Origin: Chitinophaga sp. YR627 | Lineage (GTDB): Bacteria; Bacteroidota; Bacteroidia; Chitinophagales; Chitinophagaceae | NCBI RefSeq assembly: GCF_900114995.1 | Contig: NZ_FOUX01000005.1 | Location: 434,001 to 498,000, forward strand | DNA length: 64,000 nt | Direction: 5' to 3' | Part shown: positions 15,762-26,500 of the stretch, piece by piece | Layout of the letters: each line of letters begins with the position of its first letter | Numbering within the stretch: position 1 is the first letter of the stretch | Program-made: the position numbers and the translations under genes | The notes under the pieces: generated by a model | Databases searched by the model: none | What the model was told of the DNA's origin: nothing | The model's input: only the letters and a program-made list of their open reading frames with translations

Positions 15762-18536
15762 TTATAAATTCAGCTCCAGTCTTGCGAACAGAAAACGTCC
15801 ATTATAGCCAAACTGGGTAGCCCTCCTGGAATACCGAAACTGGTTGTTGGTCGTATTCGCCGGATTCTCTACCAGGTCCGGATAAACGTCGAAAACGTTG
15901 TTAGATCCGACACTCAGTTTCAGGGCAGGAGTAAGTTTATATCCAACAGCCACATCTGTCACCACTTTCGCGGAGAAGGTCTGGTAGAACTTTGGATCAT
16001 TGGTCGCCTCTTCTACACTGCCGAAATGCACATTGCGCAGGAAAGCATTGAACTTACCAATGTTATAAGACAATGTCAGGTTCACCTTCTCACGGGGAAC
16101 GCTTCGTTCCAGATAGATCCTGCTGGCCCTGCTGAAATAGATACTTTCCTTGCCTTTCAGTTTTTCGGAGGCCTTGATCTCACCCACCCGCTGGGTATAG
16201 CTATACGTACCGGAAAGGTCGGCGCGGAAGGTACCCGTACCTAAACGGGTGCTATAGGTCAATACCAGGTCCACACCTTTTGTTTCAGAGTTAATGGCAT
16301 TGGCGAAGAAGGCCGCCCTGTTGGCATTGGCCAGCGACAACAGCTGATATATTTCCTTATCGATCGCAGTGGCAGTATCCGCGTTGTTGCCGGAGAACTG
16401 GTCAGTATATACGATACGATCATTGATACGTGTGAAATAACCGTCCAGGGTCAGATTAAATTTCCTGAAACTACCGGTGAAACCGGCACTGATGCTTTTC
16501 GACTTCTCTGGCTTAAGCTCAGGAATACCCAGCAGTTGCGCCGGACGACTATCATTTGTGAAAGTACCCACTTCATAAGGTACGCCATCCACAAACAAAG
16601 TAGAGGTAGAAGAATAATAACGCTGATGCAGGGAAGGCGCTCTGAAACCGGTACTGGCAGATGCCCGGACAGCGGTCTTTTCACTCAGTTTATAACGGGT
16701 AGTCAGTTTACCGTTAAGCGTACTCCCGAAATCGTTATAATTCTCAAAACGTACTGCACCACCCAACAGGAAAGCATTTGTGAAGTTTGCCTCTACGTCC
16801 ATATAGCCGGAGATAGCGCTGCGGGTCGCTTTAATAGCGTTCTCCGGACGGAACCCAGGGAATACCTGCGCGCCGCCGGGTCTTGCTGTACCATCGGGAC
16901 CAAAGATCGTATTGATAGCGCCCTGTGGGTCAGGGATCAGAATAGGATTCCCATTGGCATCCGTACCCAGCTGCGATGCACGGCCATAGTCGGTATAGGA
17001 GTTTTCTGCACCAGCCACCAGTTCATATTGCTCAAAGCGATGTTCCGCACCAAAAGCAATGTCCAGTCCCTGTAATACATCCAGGCGACGGGAGAAATCG
17101 AGGTTCGTTGTATTCTGGGTGAATATAGGCCCTCCACAGGTAAAGCGTGTCGGAGAAGCTTTCTGTAGCGATGCATTCAGTGAGTTTTCCACTTTGAAAC
17201 CAAATTCATTACGGCCATACGTATTACTGAAATCGACTTTCCAGTCCCCAAGATTACCTCTTATACCCGCTGCCAGTGAGCGGTCATAGATATCGCTCTG
17301 TATCATTGGCAGAAAGCCCAGTGGATAGATATCGATGATATTACGGCTGTCATGTGGCAGACGGTATACACCGGCAGCATCACCGTTACGATAGCCAATC
17401 CCTCCGAAGAAATAAACTTCCGCATTATTCTCCAGTGGGATATTGGCGTTTACAAAGAGTTGTGCACTGCGTAATCTGGATTGTCCGGCGCGCATACGGA
17501 TATCATTACGGGTGATATTATTAGCCACCAGGAAAGAATCTGTTTTGTCAACACCACCGGGATATGTTCTGTAAATAGCCCCTTCCCATGGACCGGAACG
17601 GTTGGTATAATTACGATAGTCATAAGAACCGCCGAAGTTGATATAACCACCTTTTTGTCCGACAGGGATACCATAATTCACACCGGTTTGCACGGTTTGT
17701 CCGTCGATATTGTTATCTGCCTGCGAAGTTATGTTCGCACCGGTCGTCACATTCACTGTTAACCTGTTCACGGAACTTTTCAATATGATGTTGATCACGC
17801 CTGCAATGGCATCCGAGCCATACTGTGCGGCAGCGCCATCACGTAATATTTCCACACGGTCAATGGCAGCAGTAGGGATGCTGTTCATATCCGTACCAAC
17901 CGCTCCACGACCGAATGTACCGTTTACATTGACCAGGGCAGTATTGTACCGGCGCTTACCATTGACCAATACCAGCACCTGATCCGGACCAAGACCGCGC
18001 AGGGAAGCCGGATCGATATGGTCAGTACCATCTGCCACTGTCTGCGTACCTGAACTGAAAGAAGGTGCGACATAGTTGAGGATCTGGTTGATAGATACCT
18101 GGGGCGCATCCGCCGCAATCCTTTTAATATCGATCACGTCAACAGGAACAGGCGTTTCTGTCTGCGTACGGGGCAGGTTACGCGAGCCCAGTACCACCAG
18201 TTCGTTCATCGTCGTACTGGATGCGAGTACCACCTCCAGTGAGGTGGTTTGTCCGGCGCTCACCGTTATCGTTTTACGTTGTGAAACAAAGCCTACATAG
18301 CTGATGAGCACTGTATGTGTGCCGGGTACTATCTCAAGCGAGAAACGGCCCTGGGCATTGGTGTAACCGCCTTTATTGGTATGTTCAATATGGACAGTTG
18401 CATTGGACAAAGGGCCTCTGCCATCTGTAACTGTACCGGTAATGGTGCCCGTCTGCGCATACGTAAGGGTTGACAGGCATAAAAATGCAAGAAATGGAAG
18501 CACAATGCTTCTCAGGTGGGTTACCACGTGTAACAT
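15762..18536 (-). CDS. TonB-dependent receptor with CarboxypepD-reg-like N-terminus
   Basis: A 924-residue outer-membrane receptor. Order: signal peptide (to about residue 27, ending TYAQ), a carboxypeptidase-regulatory-like beta-sandwich (about 28-110, GTITGTVTDGRGPLSNATVH), the plug domain (about 120-250, with SLRGLGPDQVLVLVNGKRR and RVEILRDGAAAQYGSDAIAG), then a 22-strand barrel ending in an aromatic-rich C-terminus (FLFARLELNL). It imports a ligand using TonB energy. No SusD partner is adjacent, so it is not a classical SusCD pair, and the siderophore/vitamin-like architecture fits better. It is divergent from the gamma-glutamyltransferase gene. Its substrate is unknown. Confidence 0.94.
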   Translation of the reverse strand: MLHVVTHLRSIVLPFLAFLCLSTLTYAQTGTITGTVTDGRGPLSNATVHIEHTNKGGYTNAQGRFSLEIVPGTHTVLISYVGFVSQRKTITVSAGQTTSLEVVLASSTTMNELVVLGSRNLPRTQTETPVPVDVIDIKRIAADAPQVSINQILNYVAPSFSSGTQTVADGTDHIDPASLRGLGPDQVLVLVNGKRRYNTALVNVNGTFGRGAVGTDMNSIPTAAIDRVEILRDGAAAQYGSDAIAGVINIILKSSVNRLTVNVTTGANITSQADNNIDGQTVQTGVNYGIPVGQKGGYINFGGSYDYRNYTNRSGPWEGAIYRTYPGGVDKTDSFLVANNITRNDIRMRAGQSRLRSAQLFVNANIPLENNAEVYFFGGIGYRNGDAAGVYRLPHDSRNIIDIYPLGFLPMIQSDIYDRSLAAGIRGNLGDWKVDFSNTYGRNEFGFKVENSLNASLQKASPTRFTCGGPIFTQNTTNLDFSRRLDVLQGLDIAFGAEHRFEQYELVAGAENSYTDYGRASQLGTDANGNPILIPDPQGAINTIFGPDGTARPGGAQVFPGFRPENAIKATRSAISGYMDVEANFTNAFLLGGAVRFENYNDFGSTLNGKLTTRYKLSEKTAVRASASTGFRAPSLHQRYYSSTSTLFVDGVPYEVGTFTNDSRPAQLLGIPELKPEKSKSISAGFTGSFRKFNLTLDGYFTRINDRIVYTDQFSGNNADTATAIDKEIYQLLSLANANRAAFFANAINSETKGVDLVLTYSTRLGTGTFRADLSGTYSYTQRVGEIKASEKLKGKESIYFSRASRIYLERSVPREKVNLTLSYNIGKFNAFLRNVHFGSVEEATNDPKFYQTFSAKVVTDVAVGYKLTPALKLSVGSNNVFDVYPDLVENPANTTNNQFRYSRRATQFGYNGRFLFARLELNL

Positions 18537-18730
18537 AGGGTTCGATTTAGATTTAGTGTTTAAAGATTTCGGTTATCCGGGTTTTTATGGTTATAAGTCG
18601 GTCTTCCTGTTTTGTTGCTACATGTGTTGGCACTGTTCCTGGTCTACATCTAAAATACTAATTTGGAAGCGCATTTTATAATAACTTGCAAATAATCCAG
18701 TCACGATAACTTAAGGAAAATCCAGGTAAC

Positions 18731-20431
18731 ATGCGCAAGGTTTCATTATTACTGGCTATAACCCTCACCAGTACAGCTTATGCTCAGCAGCGTCCTGTAA
18801 AGAATGACGCATATCACTACAAAATAGAAAAAACGGTCACTGCTTCGCGTGGAGCGGTCGTATCTGCCCATCCCCTTGCGAGTCAGGCAGGATTGCAGAT
18901 GTTGCAGCAGGGAGGTAATGCAGTAGATGCAGCCATTGCCACACAACTGGCACTGGCCGTAGTATATCCTGCGGCCGGTAATCTCGGTGGAGGCGGATTC
19001 ATGGTCGCACATCTGAAAGATGGAAAGAACGTAACAATTGACTACAGAGAAAAGGCGCCCGGCGCCGCATCCAGGGATATGTATATCGACGCCAGTGGTA
19101 ATGCCAATACCGACCTGAGTCAGGATGGACACCTGGCAGCAGGCGTACCCGGTACAGTTGCCGGTCTGTTTGCTTCTCTCCCTTATGCGAAACTGACGAT
19201 ACAGCAGCTCATTGCACCAGCTATCCTGTTAGCAGAAAAAGGCTATGCGATTACCGACAGAGAAGCAAAATCACTCAACAGAACACAGGAAGATTTTAAA
19301 CAATTAAATACACAGGGCAATGCTTTTATAAAACCCACTCCCTGGAAAGCAGGCGATACACTCCTGCAAAAAGACCTGGCCGCCACGCTGAAAAGGATCA
19401 GAGATAATGGCAAAGCAGGCTTTTACGAAGGAGAAACGGCCCGTCTGATCGTAGCTGAGATGCAGCGCGGCCATGGTCTGATCTCTGCTGCTGATCTGAA
19501 AGCTTATGAAGCAAAAGAAAGAACAGCGGTTACTTTCGCTTATAAAAAATACGACATCGTCACCATGCCATTACCTTCCAGCGGTGGTGTAGCTTTACAG
19601 CAGATGATGGGCATGGTGGAGAAATATCCGCTGCATGACTGGGGTTTCCATTCCATTGCAGCCATGCACCTGATGATTGAAGCAGAACGACGCGCATATG
19701 CAGATCGTGCAAAATTCCTGGGGGATCCTGACTTTGTAAAAGTACCCGTAAAACAGCTGACAGATCCAGCTTATCTGCAGGCGCGTATGCAGGACTTCGA
19801 TCTGAAAAAAGCCAGCGTCAGCACAAATGTTACTGCAGGCAACATCTACGAAAGTAAAGAAACCACACACCTTTCCGTAATGGATAATGAAGGAAATGCT
19901 GTTGCTGTCACCACTACCCTGAATGGTGGATATGGCTCCAAAGTAGTGGTAGGTGGTGCAGGCTTTTTCCTGAATAATGAAATGGACGACTTTAGCGTAA
20001 AACCAGGCGTACCTAATATGTACGGACTGATCGGCGCAGAGGCCAATGCGGTTGCTCCAGGCAAACGCATGCTCAGTTCCATGACGCCTACCATCGTGCT
20101 GAAACAGGGTAAACCCTATATCGTGACTGGTACCCCGGGCGGTTCCACCATTATCACTTCTGTATTCCAGACCCTGCTCAACCTGTTGGAGTTCAATCTC
20201 ACCGCACAACAGGCAGTAGACGCGCCAAAGTTTCACCACCAATGGTTGCCGGATGAAGTATATGTAGAAGCTGACTTCGATCAGACGCCACTGAATGGCC
20301 TGAAACAGATGGGCTACAAGATCGAACCGAGCAGTCCGATCGGACGCGTGGAACTGATCAGGATTAATGGAAAAGGTCAGCTGGAGGCTGTGGGTGATAA
20401 GCGGGGCGATGACAGCGCCGCTGGTTATTGA
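18731..20431 (+). CDS. ggt: gamma-glutamyltransferase
   Basis: A 566-residue exported enzyme with signal peptide MRKVSLLLAITLTSTAYAQ. It is an Ntn-hydrolase that self-cleaves into two subunits. The new N-terminal nucleophile is T378 in ETTHLSVMD, matching the TTH start of the E. coli small subunit. Other hallmarks are GGNAVDAAIATQLAL, DYREKAPGAA, PLPSSGGVALQQM and MLSSMTPTIV. It hydrolyses or transfers the gamma-glutamyl group of glutathione and related compounds in the periplasm. It heads a plus-strand run continuing 21 bases later with the DinB-like gene. Length is normal for the family. Confidence 0.96.
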   Translation: MRKVSLLLAITLTSTAYAQQRPVKNDAYHYKIEKTVTASRGAVVSAHPLASQAGLQMLQQGGNAVDAAIATQLALAVVYPAAGNLGGGGFMVAHLKDGKNVTIDYREKAPGAASRDMYIDASGNANTDLSQDGHLAAGVPGTVAGLFASLPYAKLTIQQLIAPAILLAEKGYAITDREAKSLNRTQEDFKQLNTQGNAFIKPTPWKAGDTLLQKDLAATLKRIRDNGKAGFYEGETARLIVAEMQRGHGLISAADLKAYEAKERTAVTFAYKKYDIVTMPLPSSGGVALQQMMGMVEKYPLHDWGFHSIAAMHLMIEAERRAYADRAKFLGDPDFVKVPVKQLTDPAYLQARMQDFDLKKASVSTNVTAGNIYESKETTHLSVMDNEGNAVAVTTTLNGGYGSKVVVGGAGFFLNNEMDDFSVKPGVPNMYGLIGAEANAVAPGKRMLSSMTPTIVLKQGKPYIVTGTPGGSTIITSVFQTLLNLLEFNLTAQQAVDAPKFHHQWLPDEVYVEADFDQTPLNGLKQMGYKIEPSSPIGRVELIRINGKGQLEAVGDKRGDDSAAGY

Positions 20432-20452
20432 TAACAGCAAAAACTATTTATC

Positions 20453-20983
20453 ATGATAGGAAAAATATATCTGGATAGCGTACTGAAAAGAATTGCCTAT
20501 TATAAATCATTAGGTGATCAGACCATTACTGTGCTGACAGAACAGCAATTATACTGGCAACCCGAAGGCGAGCCTAACAGCATCTGCCTCATCATTAAAC
20601 ATATGAGTGGTAATATGCGCTCCCGCTGGACAGACTTCCTGACCAGCGACGGAGAAAAACCCTGGCGTAACAGGGATCTGGAGTTTGAAGCAGACGGGCT
20701 ATCCGCAGCTGCCATTAAACAATTGTGGGAAGACGGCTGGAAATGTATGCTGGATGCGATCAGCGCATTGCAGCCGGAGGATCTGGAGAAGACGGTATAC
20801 ATCCGTAGTGAACCGCATATCGTGATCGATGCTATCAACAGACAACTGGCTCACCTCCCCTATCATGTAGGGCAAATTGTGTACATTGGTAAAATGATTA
20901 AGAAGAACGACTGGCAAAGTCTGTCTATTCCCAAAGGGAAATCACAGGATTTCAACCAGGAAATGTTCGGCAAAAAACAATAA
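20453..20983 (+). CDS. DUF1572 / DinB-like protein
   Basis: A 176-residue four-helix-bundle protein. Histidines in IIKHMSGN and in LAHLPYHVGQIVYIGK are placed like the metal ligands of the DinB/YfiT superfamily. It contains the DUF1572 pattern SICLIIKHMSGNMRSRWTDF. Some superfamily members are metal-dependent thiol (for example bacillithiol) transferases, and gamma-glutamyltransferase upstream also handles thiol peptides, but a link is only suggestive. It is embedded in a tight plus-strand run, with 5 bases to the next gene. Confidence 0.82.
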   Translation: MIGKIYLDSVLKRIAYYKSLGDQTITVLTEQQLYWQPEGEPNSICLIIKHMSGNMRSRWTDFLTSDGEKPWRNRDLEFEADGLSAAAIKQLWEDGWKCMLDAISALQPEDLEKTVYIRSEPHIVIDAINRQLAHLPYHVGQIVYIGKMIKKNDWQSLSIPKGKSQDFNQEMFGKKQ

Positions 20984-20988
20984 TAAAT

Positions 20989-21432
20989 ATGCGCATCCCA
21001 TCACGGATACTCCTGCTCATGGCCCTGTCTGCCATCGTATTCAGCGCCTGCAACAGCCGTCGCAACAACGAACTGCTCATTCATAAGAAATGGCGTGTAT
21101 ACGATGTAGTAGTGCCGCCGGAAAGTCCGTATGACAACACACAGATCACACAGGCGATCGATCTGAAAAGAGGTTACTACACCAATGTGTATTATCAGTT
21201 CCTGGATAACAATTTATTCATCGCCACTATTGATAACAGACCTGATACCGGTAGATATACACTGCTGAGCGACGGGAAGATCATATCGGTGACGGCTGCC
21301 AACGGACTCCGTTCTTCAGCGGACAAGGTCACTGAAAACCTGGTAACGATCGTAAAACTGGACGCCACACACTTTGATATGAAAGTGTATACAGGCGAGT
21401 ACTATTTCATACTGAAAACAAAAGCTGAGTAA
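20989..21432 (+). CDS. small lipoprotein of unknown function
   Basis: A 147-residue protein with signal sequence and lipobox FSAC (C21). The mature part is predicted mostly beta, with a lipocalin-like feel (HKKWRVYDVVVPP, then DTGRYTLLSDGKIISV, then LDATHFDMKV). I do not recognise a named family. It sits 5 bases after the DinB-like gene and 7 before the PLP enzyme, so it is probably co-transcribed. Confidence 0.72.
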   Translation: MRIPSRILLLMALSAIVFSACNSRRNNELLIHKKWRVYDVVVPPESPYDNTQITQAIDLKRGYYTNVYYQFLDNNLFIATIDNRPDTGRYTLLSDGKIISVTAANGLRSSADKVTENLVTIVKLDATHFDMKVYTGEYYFILKTKAE

Positions 21433-21439
21433 TATACGC

Positions 21440-22486
21440 ATGGAGGCACAGTTCACACATTCCACGCCCACCAGCACCAGTAGCATTGCCGGAAAAGAAT
21501 ATCTCTTCTTTTCCGGTTTTTCTTATCTGGGACTGCATAGTCATCCGGCTTTCAATGTATTGCTGAAAGAAGGTATTGACCGGTATGGTACAGTATTCAT
21601 TTCTTCCAGGATCGCTAATACACGGCTACATCTTTACGAAGAACTGGAACATGCACTGGCTGTGCACCTCCGGCAACAGGCTTCCGCCACATTCTCTTCA
21701 GGTTATCTGGCCTCGCAGGCAGCGGTACAGTATGCTGCCACACAGGGTGAGTTATTGTATGCACCCAATGCCCATCCGGCATTAAGAACAGGGAAACCAG
21801 TCATCCCGACAGATACGTGGGCGGACTGGGCTGCCAAAACAACAGAAAAAGTAAATGCGCATCCGGATCATACTTTTGTGATCGTTGCGGACGGAGTGAA
21901 TCCTTTAACCAGTACTATCAATGATTTCAGCTGGCTGAATGAAATAAAACGGCAGGTATTGGTACTGATCGACGATTCGCATGGCATAGGAATTGTCTCT
22001 GATGACGGCAGTGGTATTGTCAGCCGTTTACCGCAATTATCTGCGGTACGCTATCTGCTTTCCGCGTCACTGGCAAAGGCTTACAGTACACAGGGAGGCG
22101 TCGTGGCCGGACATGCAAAAGATGTTGCCGCGATTAAAAAAACGCCCCTGTTCACAGGAGCAACACCGATGATGCCCGCCAATGCCTGGGCATTCCTGCA
22201 AAGCTTTCCCTTACATGCTGCACAGCTTGCGTTGCTACAGCATAAGATCAGGCACTTTGAAGGACTGGCAACAGGGATCGGGTATCTGTACAATCCTTTT
22301 CATTTACCCATATTTCTGTTAAAGGATCGTTCAGGCATAGAAAAATACCTGCTGGACCATGACATTATGATCTCTTCTTTTGGCTATCCGAATCCTGATA
22401 GTCCGCCGGTGAACCGGATCATCATTTCAGCCCAGCATAGTGACAAAGATCTGGAAGTATTGCACACATTACTCATAAACCAATAA
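21440..22486 (+). CDS. PLP-dependent aminotransferase class I/II (BioF/KBL-like fold)
   Basis: A 348-residue fold-type I enzyme, shorter than BioF or 2-amino-3-ketobutyrate CoA ligase (about 390). The pattern of alpha-oxoamine synthases is visible: YLFFSGFSYLGLHSHPAF near the start, SSRIANTRLHLYEELE, the PLP-phenol Asp in VLIDDSHGIGIVSDDG, and the Schiff-base lysine in SASLAKAYSTQGG. The missing N-terminal 30-40 residues and modified motifs suggest a different substrate. It lies between a lipoprotein gene and a TraB-like gene in one run. The reaction cannot be assigned. Confidence 0.85.
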   Translation: MEAQFTHSTPTSTSSIAGKEYLFFSGFSYLGLHSHPAFNVLLKEGIDRYGTVFISSRIANTRLHLYEELEHALAVHLRQQASATFSSGYLASQAAVQYAATQGELLYAPNAHPALRTGKPVIPTDTWADWAAKTTEKVNAHPDHTFVIVADGVNPLTSTINDFSWLNEIKRQVLVLIDDSHGIGIVSDDGSGIVSRLPQLSAVRYLLSASLAKAYSTQGGVVAGHAKDVAAIKKTPLFTGATPMMPANAWAFLQSFPLHAAQLALLQHKIRHFEGLATGIGYLYNPFHLPIFLLKDRSGIEKYLLDHDIMISSFGYPNPDSPPVNRIIISAQHSDKDLEVLHTLLINQ

Positions 22487-22488
22487 GT

Positions 22489-23367
22489 ATGTTACTTAAA
22501 AAGATCGGTACACTGCTGCTTTGCAGTTTTTCATTGTTAACCGCCAAAGCTCAGCAACAACCCAAAGAAAAGTCTTCCCTCTTATGGGAAATCTCCGGTA
22601 AAGACCTTAAAAGCCCATCCTGGTTATATGGCACCATCCATATCGTTTGTCAGGACGATCTGCACTTCTCCACCGCTACAAAGGAAGCCATCAAACAAGC
22701 CAAATCACTGTTCCTTGAGATTAACATGTCCGATCAGGAGGAAATGCAGTCCCTGCAGGCAGCCATGATGATGCCCGAAGGCTATTCCTTTAAAAGCTTC
22801 GTTAGTGATGCCGAGTACAAGCAATTAAAAGAATGGTGCCAGGACTCCATGCATATGGACGTGGCAGTACTGGACAGGTTCAAACCACTCGTATTGTTAT
22901 CACTGATCACCAGACAGTACTTTACTTCCGTCTGCCAGAACCCTGCCTATTGTGAAGCAGAACTGGTGAAGCTTGCACAGGAACAGCAATTGCCTGTTCA
23001 CGGACTGGAAAAGGCGCTGGACCAGGTGGCTATCTTTGACAGCATCCCTGATAAAGAAGAGGCACAGATGATCCTGAAAACGATCGGTGAACCTGAGAAA
23101 ACACGCGAGACCTATTCACAGATGCTGAAATCTTACCGTGAACAGGACGTTACAGCACTGGCTAAGCTGATGACAGAAACAGAAGATATGGTACGTTATA
23201 AAGATATCCTGCTGGATGACCGTAACCGTAACTGGGTGCCTTTGATTGCAGCGGCAGCGGCAAAAGAACCAACCTTTTTTGCGGTAGGCGCGGGACACCT
23301 GGGTGGAAATACCGGTGTGATTGCGTTATTACGCAAGCAGGGATATACGGTGAAACCCGTACAATAA
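22489..23367 (+). CDS. TraB/GumN-family protein
   Basis: A 292-residue protein with an N-terminal signal (LLLCSFSLLTAKAQ). It has the TraB/GumN hallmark LLWEISGKDLKSPSWLYGTI followed by H, an ExN-type segment LEINMS, and the C-terminal GAGHLGGNTGVIALLRKQGY. The fold is related to metal-dependent proteases (Tiki family), and conserved His and Glu residues are retained, so a periplasmic hydrolase is possible. It starts 2 bases after the PLP enzyme stop and is the last gene of the ggt run. Confidence 0.9.
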   Translation: MLLKKIGTLLLCSFSLLTAKAQQQPKEKSSLLWEISGKDLKSPSWLYGTIHIVCQDDLHFSTATKEAIKQAKSLFLEINMSDQEEMQSLQAAMMMPEGYSFKSFVSDAEYKQLKEWCQDSMHMDVAVLDRFKPLVLLSLITRQYFTSVCQNPAYCEAELVKLAQEQQLPVHGLEKALDQVAIFDSIPDKEEAQMILKTIGEPEKTRETYSQMLKSYREQDVTALAKLMTETEDMVRYKDILLDDRNRNWVPLIAAAAAKEPTFFAVGAGHLGGNTGVIALLRKQGYTVKPVQ

Positions 23368-23511
23368 ACTGTTAAAACATTGCCATAATTTACTTTTTAC
23401 AGACGACAGGCAGCGATCCCGCGTTCTCATTGGGATTTTATCAACACATCACCGGATATTAAATCGTTGTTTTCATAGACTATTCAGCTATGGACTATGG
23501 ACTAATTCAAC

Positions 23512-23519
23512 TATTTTTG
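23512..23519 (+). promoter_or_regulatory. candidate -7 box for tamB
   Basis: TATTTTTG matches TAnnTTTG. Transcription would begin near 23526, giving a very short leader, which constrains where tamB translation can start. Confidence 0.4.
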
Positions 23520-23571
23520 CCGGATTAAATCTCGCAGCCTGAAAAAAGTACGCAAAATATTAACTGTAATC

Positions 23572-26500
23572 TTGCTGAGTTTACTGGCCCTTGTTATCCT
23601 GATAAGCGTCCTGGTAAATATTCCGGTGGTACAGAACTTCCTGGTGCATGAGGCCACAAGCCGGCTATCCCAACAACTGAAGACCAAAGTTGAAATAGAG
23701 CACGTTAACATACGGCTCTTTAACAGTCTGCGGCTGGAGGGAACCCTGATCGAGGACCGTCACAAAGACACCTTGTTGTATGCCCGTGTATTACAATTGC
23801 GTATTACAGACTGGTTCTTCTTCCAGGAAAAACCAGTACTGAAGTTCATAGGGCTGGAGGACGCGGACGTGAACCTGATCCGTCACAGAAATGATTCATT
23901 GTGGAACTATCAGTTCATTATCGATGAATTCAGTGCCCCACCGGATACCACACACAAAAAGAAAGAAGGAAGTGGCGGCGTATCCCTTGATCTACGTAAA
24001 ACGGACCTGCGTAATGTCCGTATTAATCAGATCGATGCCTGGATCGGCGAAGACATGCGTGTGGCTGCTAAACGCATTTATGTGGATGCCAAGAACATCG
24101 ATCTTAATCTGCATAACATTGATATCCAGGAACTGACGCTGGACAAACCTACGTTTATCATTACCCGGTACCCGGCTTCTCCACTCCGTAAAAAGAGACC
24201 CGCGCCTCCTGCTCCGGAGCTGACAGATACTGCTGCCATCCCGGCCTTACGCTGGAACAGCGCCAACTGGAAGCTGCTGGTGAAAGAGCTTTCCATCAAG
24301 GACGGTACCCTCGGAGTAGATGACCTGGAAGATTCTACAAAGATCGAAGAGGGCTATTTTGCTCCGAATCATATTCGTTTCAATAGTATCAACCTCTCTC
24401 TGGCGAATACCAGTATGGTTAAGGACAGCATCCTCGGTGATCTGACCATGAGCACCAAAGAGCGCTGCGGTTTCCAGGTAAAGAAACTGACCGCGCGCTT
24501 TAAGATGTCGCCCGTTGAAATGGAGTTCTCCCATATGGACCTCATGACGAATCGCAGCCATCTGCGGGACTACTATACTATGCAGTATGCTGATATCAGC
24601 GATATGAACGATTATGTCAATGCCGTTTATATGCGCGCCCATATCGTGAACAGTAAACTGCATTCTGATGATATCGCCTACTTTGCCCCGATCCTTTCAG
24701 ACTGGAAAAGAGAAATCCTGCTGAACGGAGACGCCAGAGGCCCTGTGAGCAATCTGAAAGCTAATAACATTGAATTACAGGCCGGCACAACCACCCGCTT
24801 ACTCGGTGGTATCGAACTGCGAGGCCTGCCGGATATCAACAACACTTCTATTGATTTTCATGCAGATGAACTGCTGACCACCGGTGCAGATATCCTTAGT
24901 ATCGCCCCTGAATTGAGGAATACAGATCCCCTGCGACTGGACCGTCTGACCAATATCCGCTTCGCGGGTAGCTTCACGGGGTTCGTGAATGACTTCGTTG
25001 CTTATGGTAAGTTCCAGACCAACCTGGGGAACCTGAACTCGGATATCAACTTCAAAACAAGCAAGGATATACCCGTGTATTCTGGTAGTCTGACAACAGA
25101 TGCCTTTAACGTCGGCAGCCTGTTAGGCGTACCTGAACTGACCAGCACATCCCTCAGTGCAAAGCTGAACGGAGAAGGCTTCAACTTCAAAACCCTGAAG
25201 GCAGCGGTAGATGCAGATGTACAACAGATCACCCTCAACGGATATTCTTACAGCAATATCAAGACAAAAGGCGACATGAACCGTAAGTTCTTCAATGGTT
25301 CACTGACCGCTAATGATCCGAACCTGGATATGGACTTTGCCGGTACCATTGATTTCAACGAAGACGTGCCTGTCTTTGACTTTGATGCTGATATCCGTCA
25401 TGGTAATCTGCGCGCCTTACAGCTGACCCAGGACTCCATTGTATTACAATCCAAGCTGGCGCTTAACTTCGCCGGTAGCAATATTGACAACTTTAACGGT
25501 TCCGCCAGAGTATATAACGTCTCCCTTTTCAAAGATCAACGCAGACTGGAATTTGACTCACTCAACGTGTCTACCCACTTTGAGAACAATGTGAAAGTAC
25601 TGGCCATACAGGGTAGTGAGATCGGTGGATATGTAAAAGGGAATTACAGCTTCATGCAATTACCTGATGCCTTTCGCCTGTTGCTGAACAAATACTATCC
25701 CAGCTACTTCCCGGATGCACCAAAAGATGATATCCAGCAGGACTTCTCTTTTGCCTTCAAGATGGGGCAGGTGGACAAACTGATCCGTGGCTTCTCCAAA
25801 GATATTTCCGGTTTTGATAATTCTACCGTAGAAGGTTCACTGAATACGATCAAAGGGAATCTGGCCTTACAGGTGAATGTGCCGCTGGCCTCCTACCGGA
25901 ATTTTCATTTTGAAGACCTGCAACTGAAGAGCTCCGGCACCTTCAATAAGATCGATATCAGCACAAGCATCGGGAAAGTATCTTCCGGTGATCGTGTATG
26001 GTTACAGCATCCCCTGATACTGGCCAACTCCGGCAGAGATACCTCCTATATCAAGGTAGACCTCCAGGCTGGTGACTCCTCCAACCTGGATGGATTCTAT
26101 GCCCGGGTAGTGACCGTGCCGGAAGGTGTAAAGGTAAGTTTCCTGAACAGCGCCTTTACAGTCAATGAGCGGCAATGGAATGTAACACCGGGTAATGAGA
26201 TCTACTGGAGCAAAGACTTCCTGACGATCAATAACCTGCAGGTGACCAGGAATGAGCAGAGTATCACAGTTGAAACCAATGAGTTTAACCCGGATGAGTC
26301 CAGATTCATCGTCAACCTGAAAAACCTCAATCTGAGTGATGTGATCCCTTCCCAGCTGACTGCTTTACGCATAGAAGGCTTTGCTGACGGGAAGATCGAT
26401 ATTTCTGATCCTATACATAGCCTGGCCGTTGATGCCAATATCACGACCAGCGAATTACGTATCGATAATGACTCCATTGGTCTGGTAGCCTTTGAAGGTG

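Noticed and set aside
15762..18536. SusC/SusD nutrient-uptake pair
   Set aside because: The receptor has no adjacent SusD-like lipoprotein, and lacks clear SusC-specific context.
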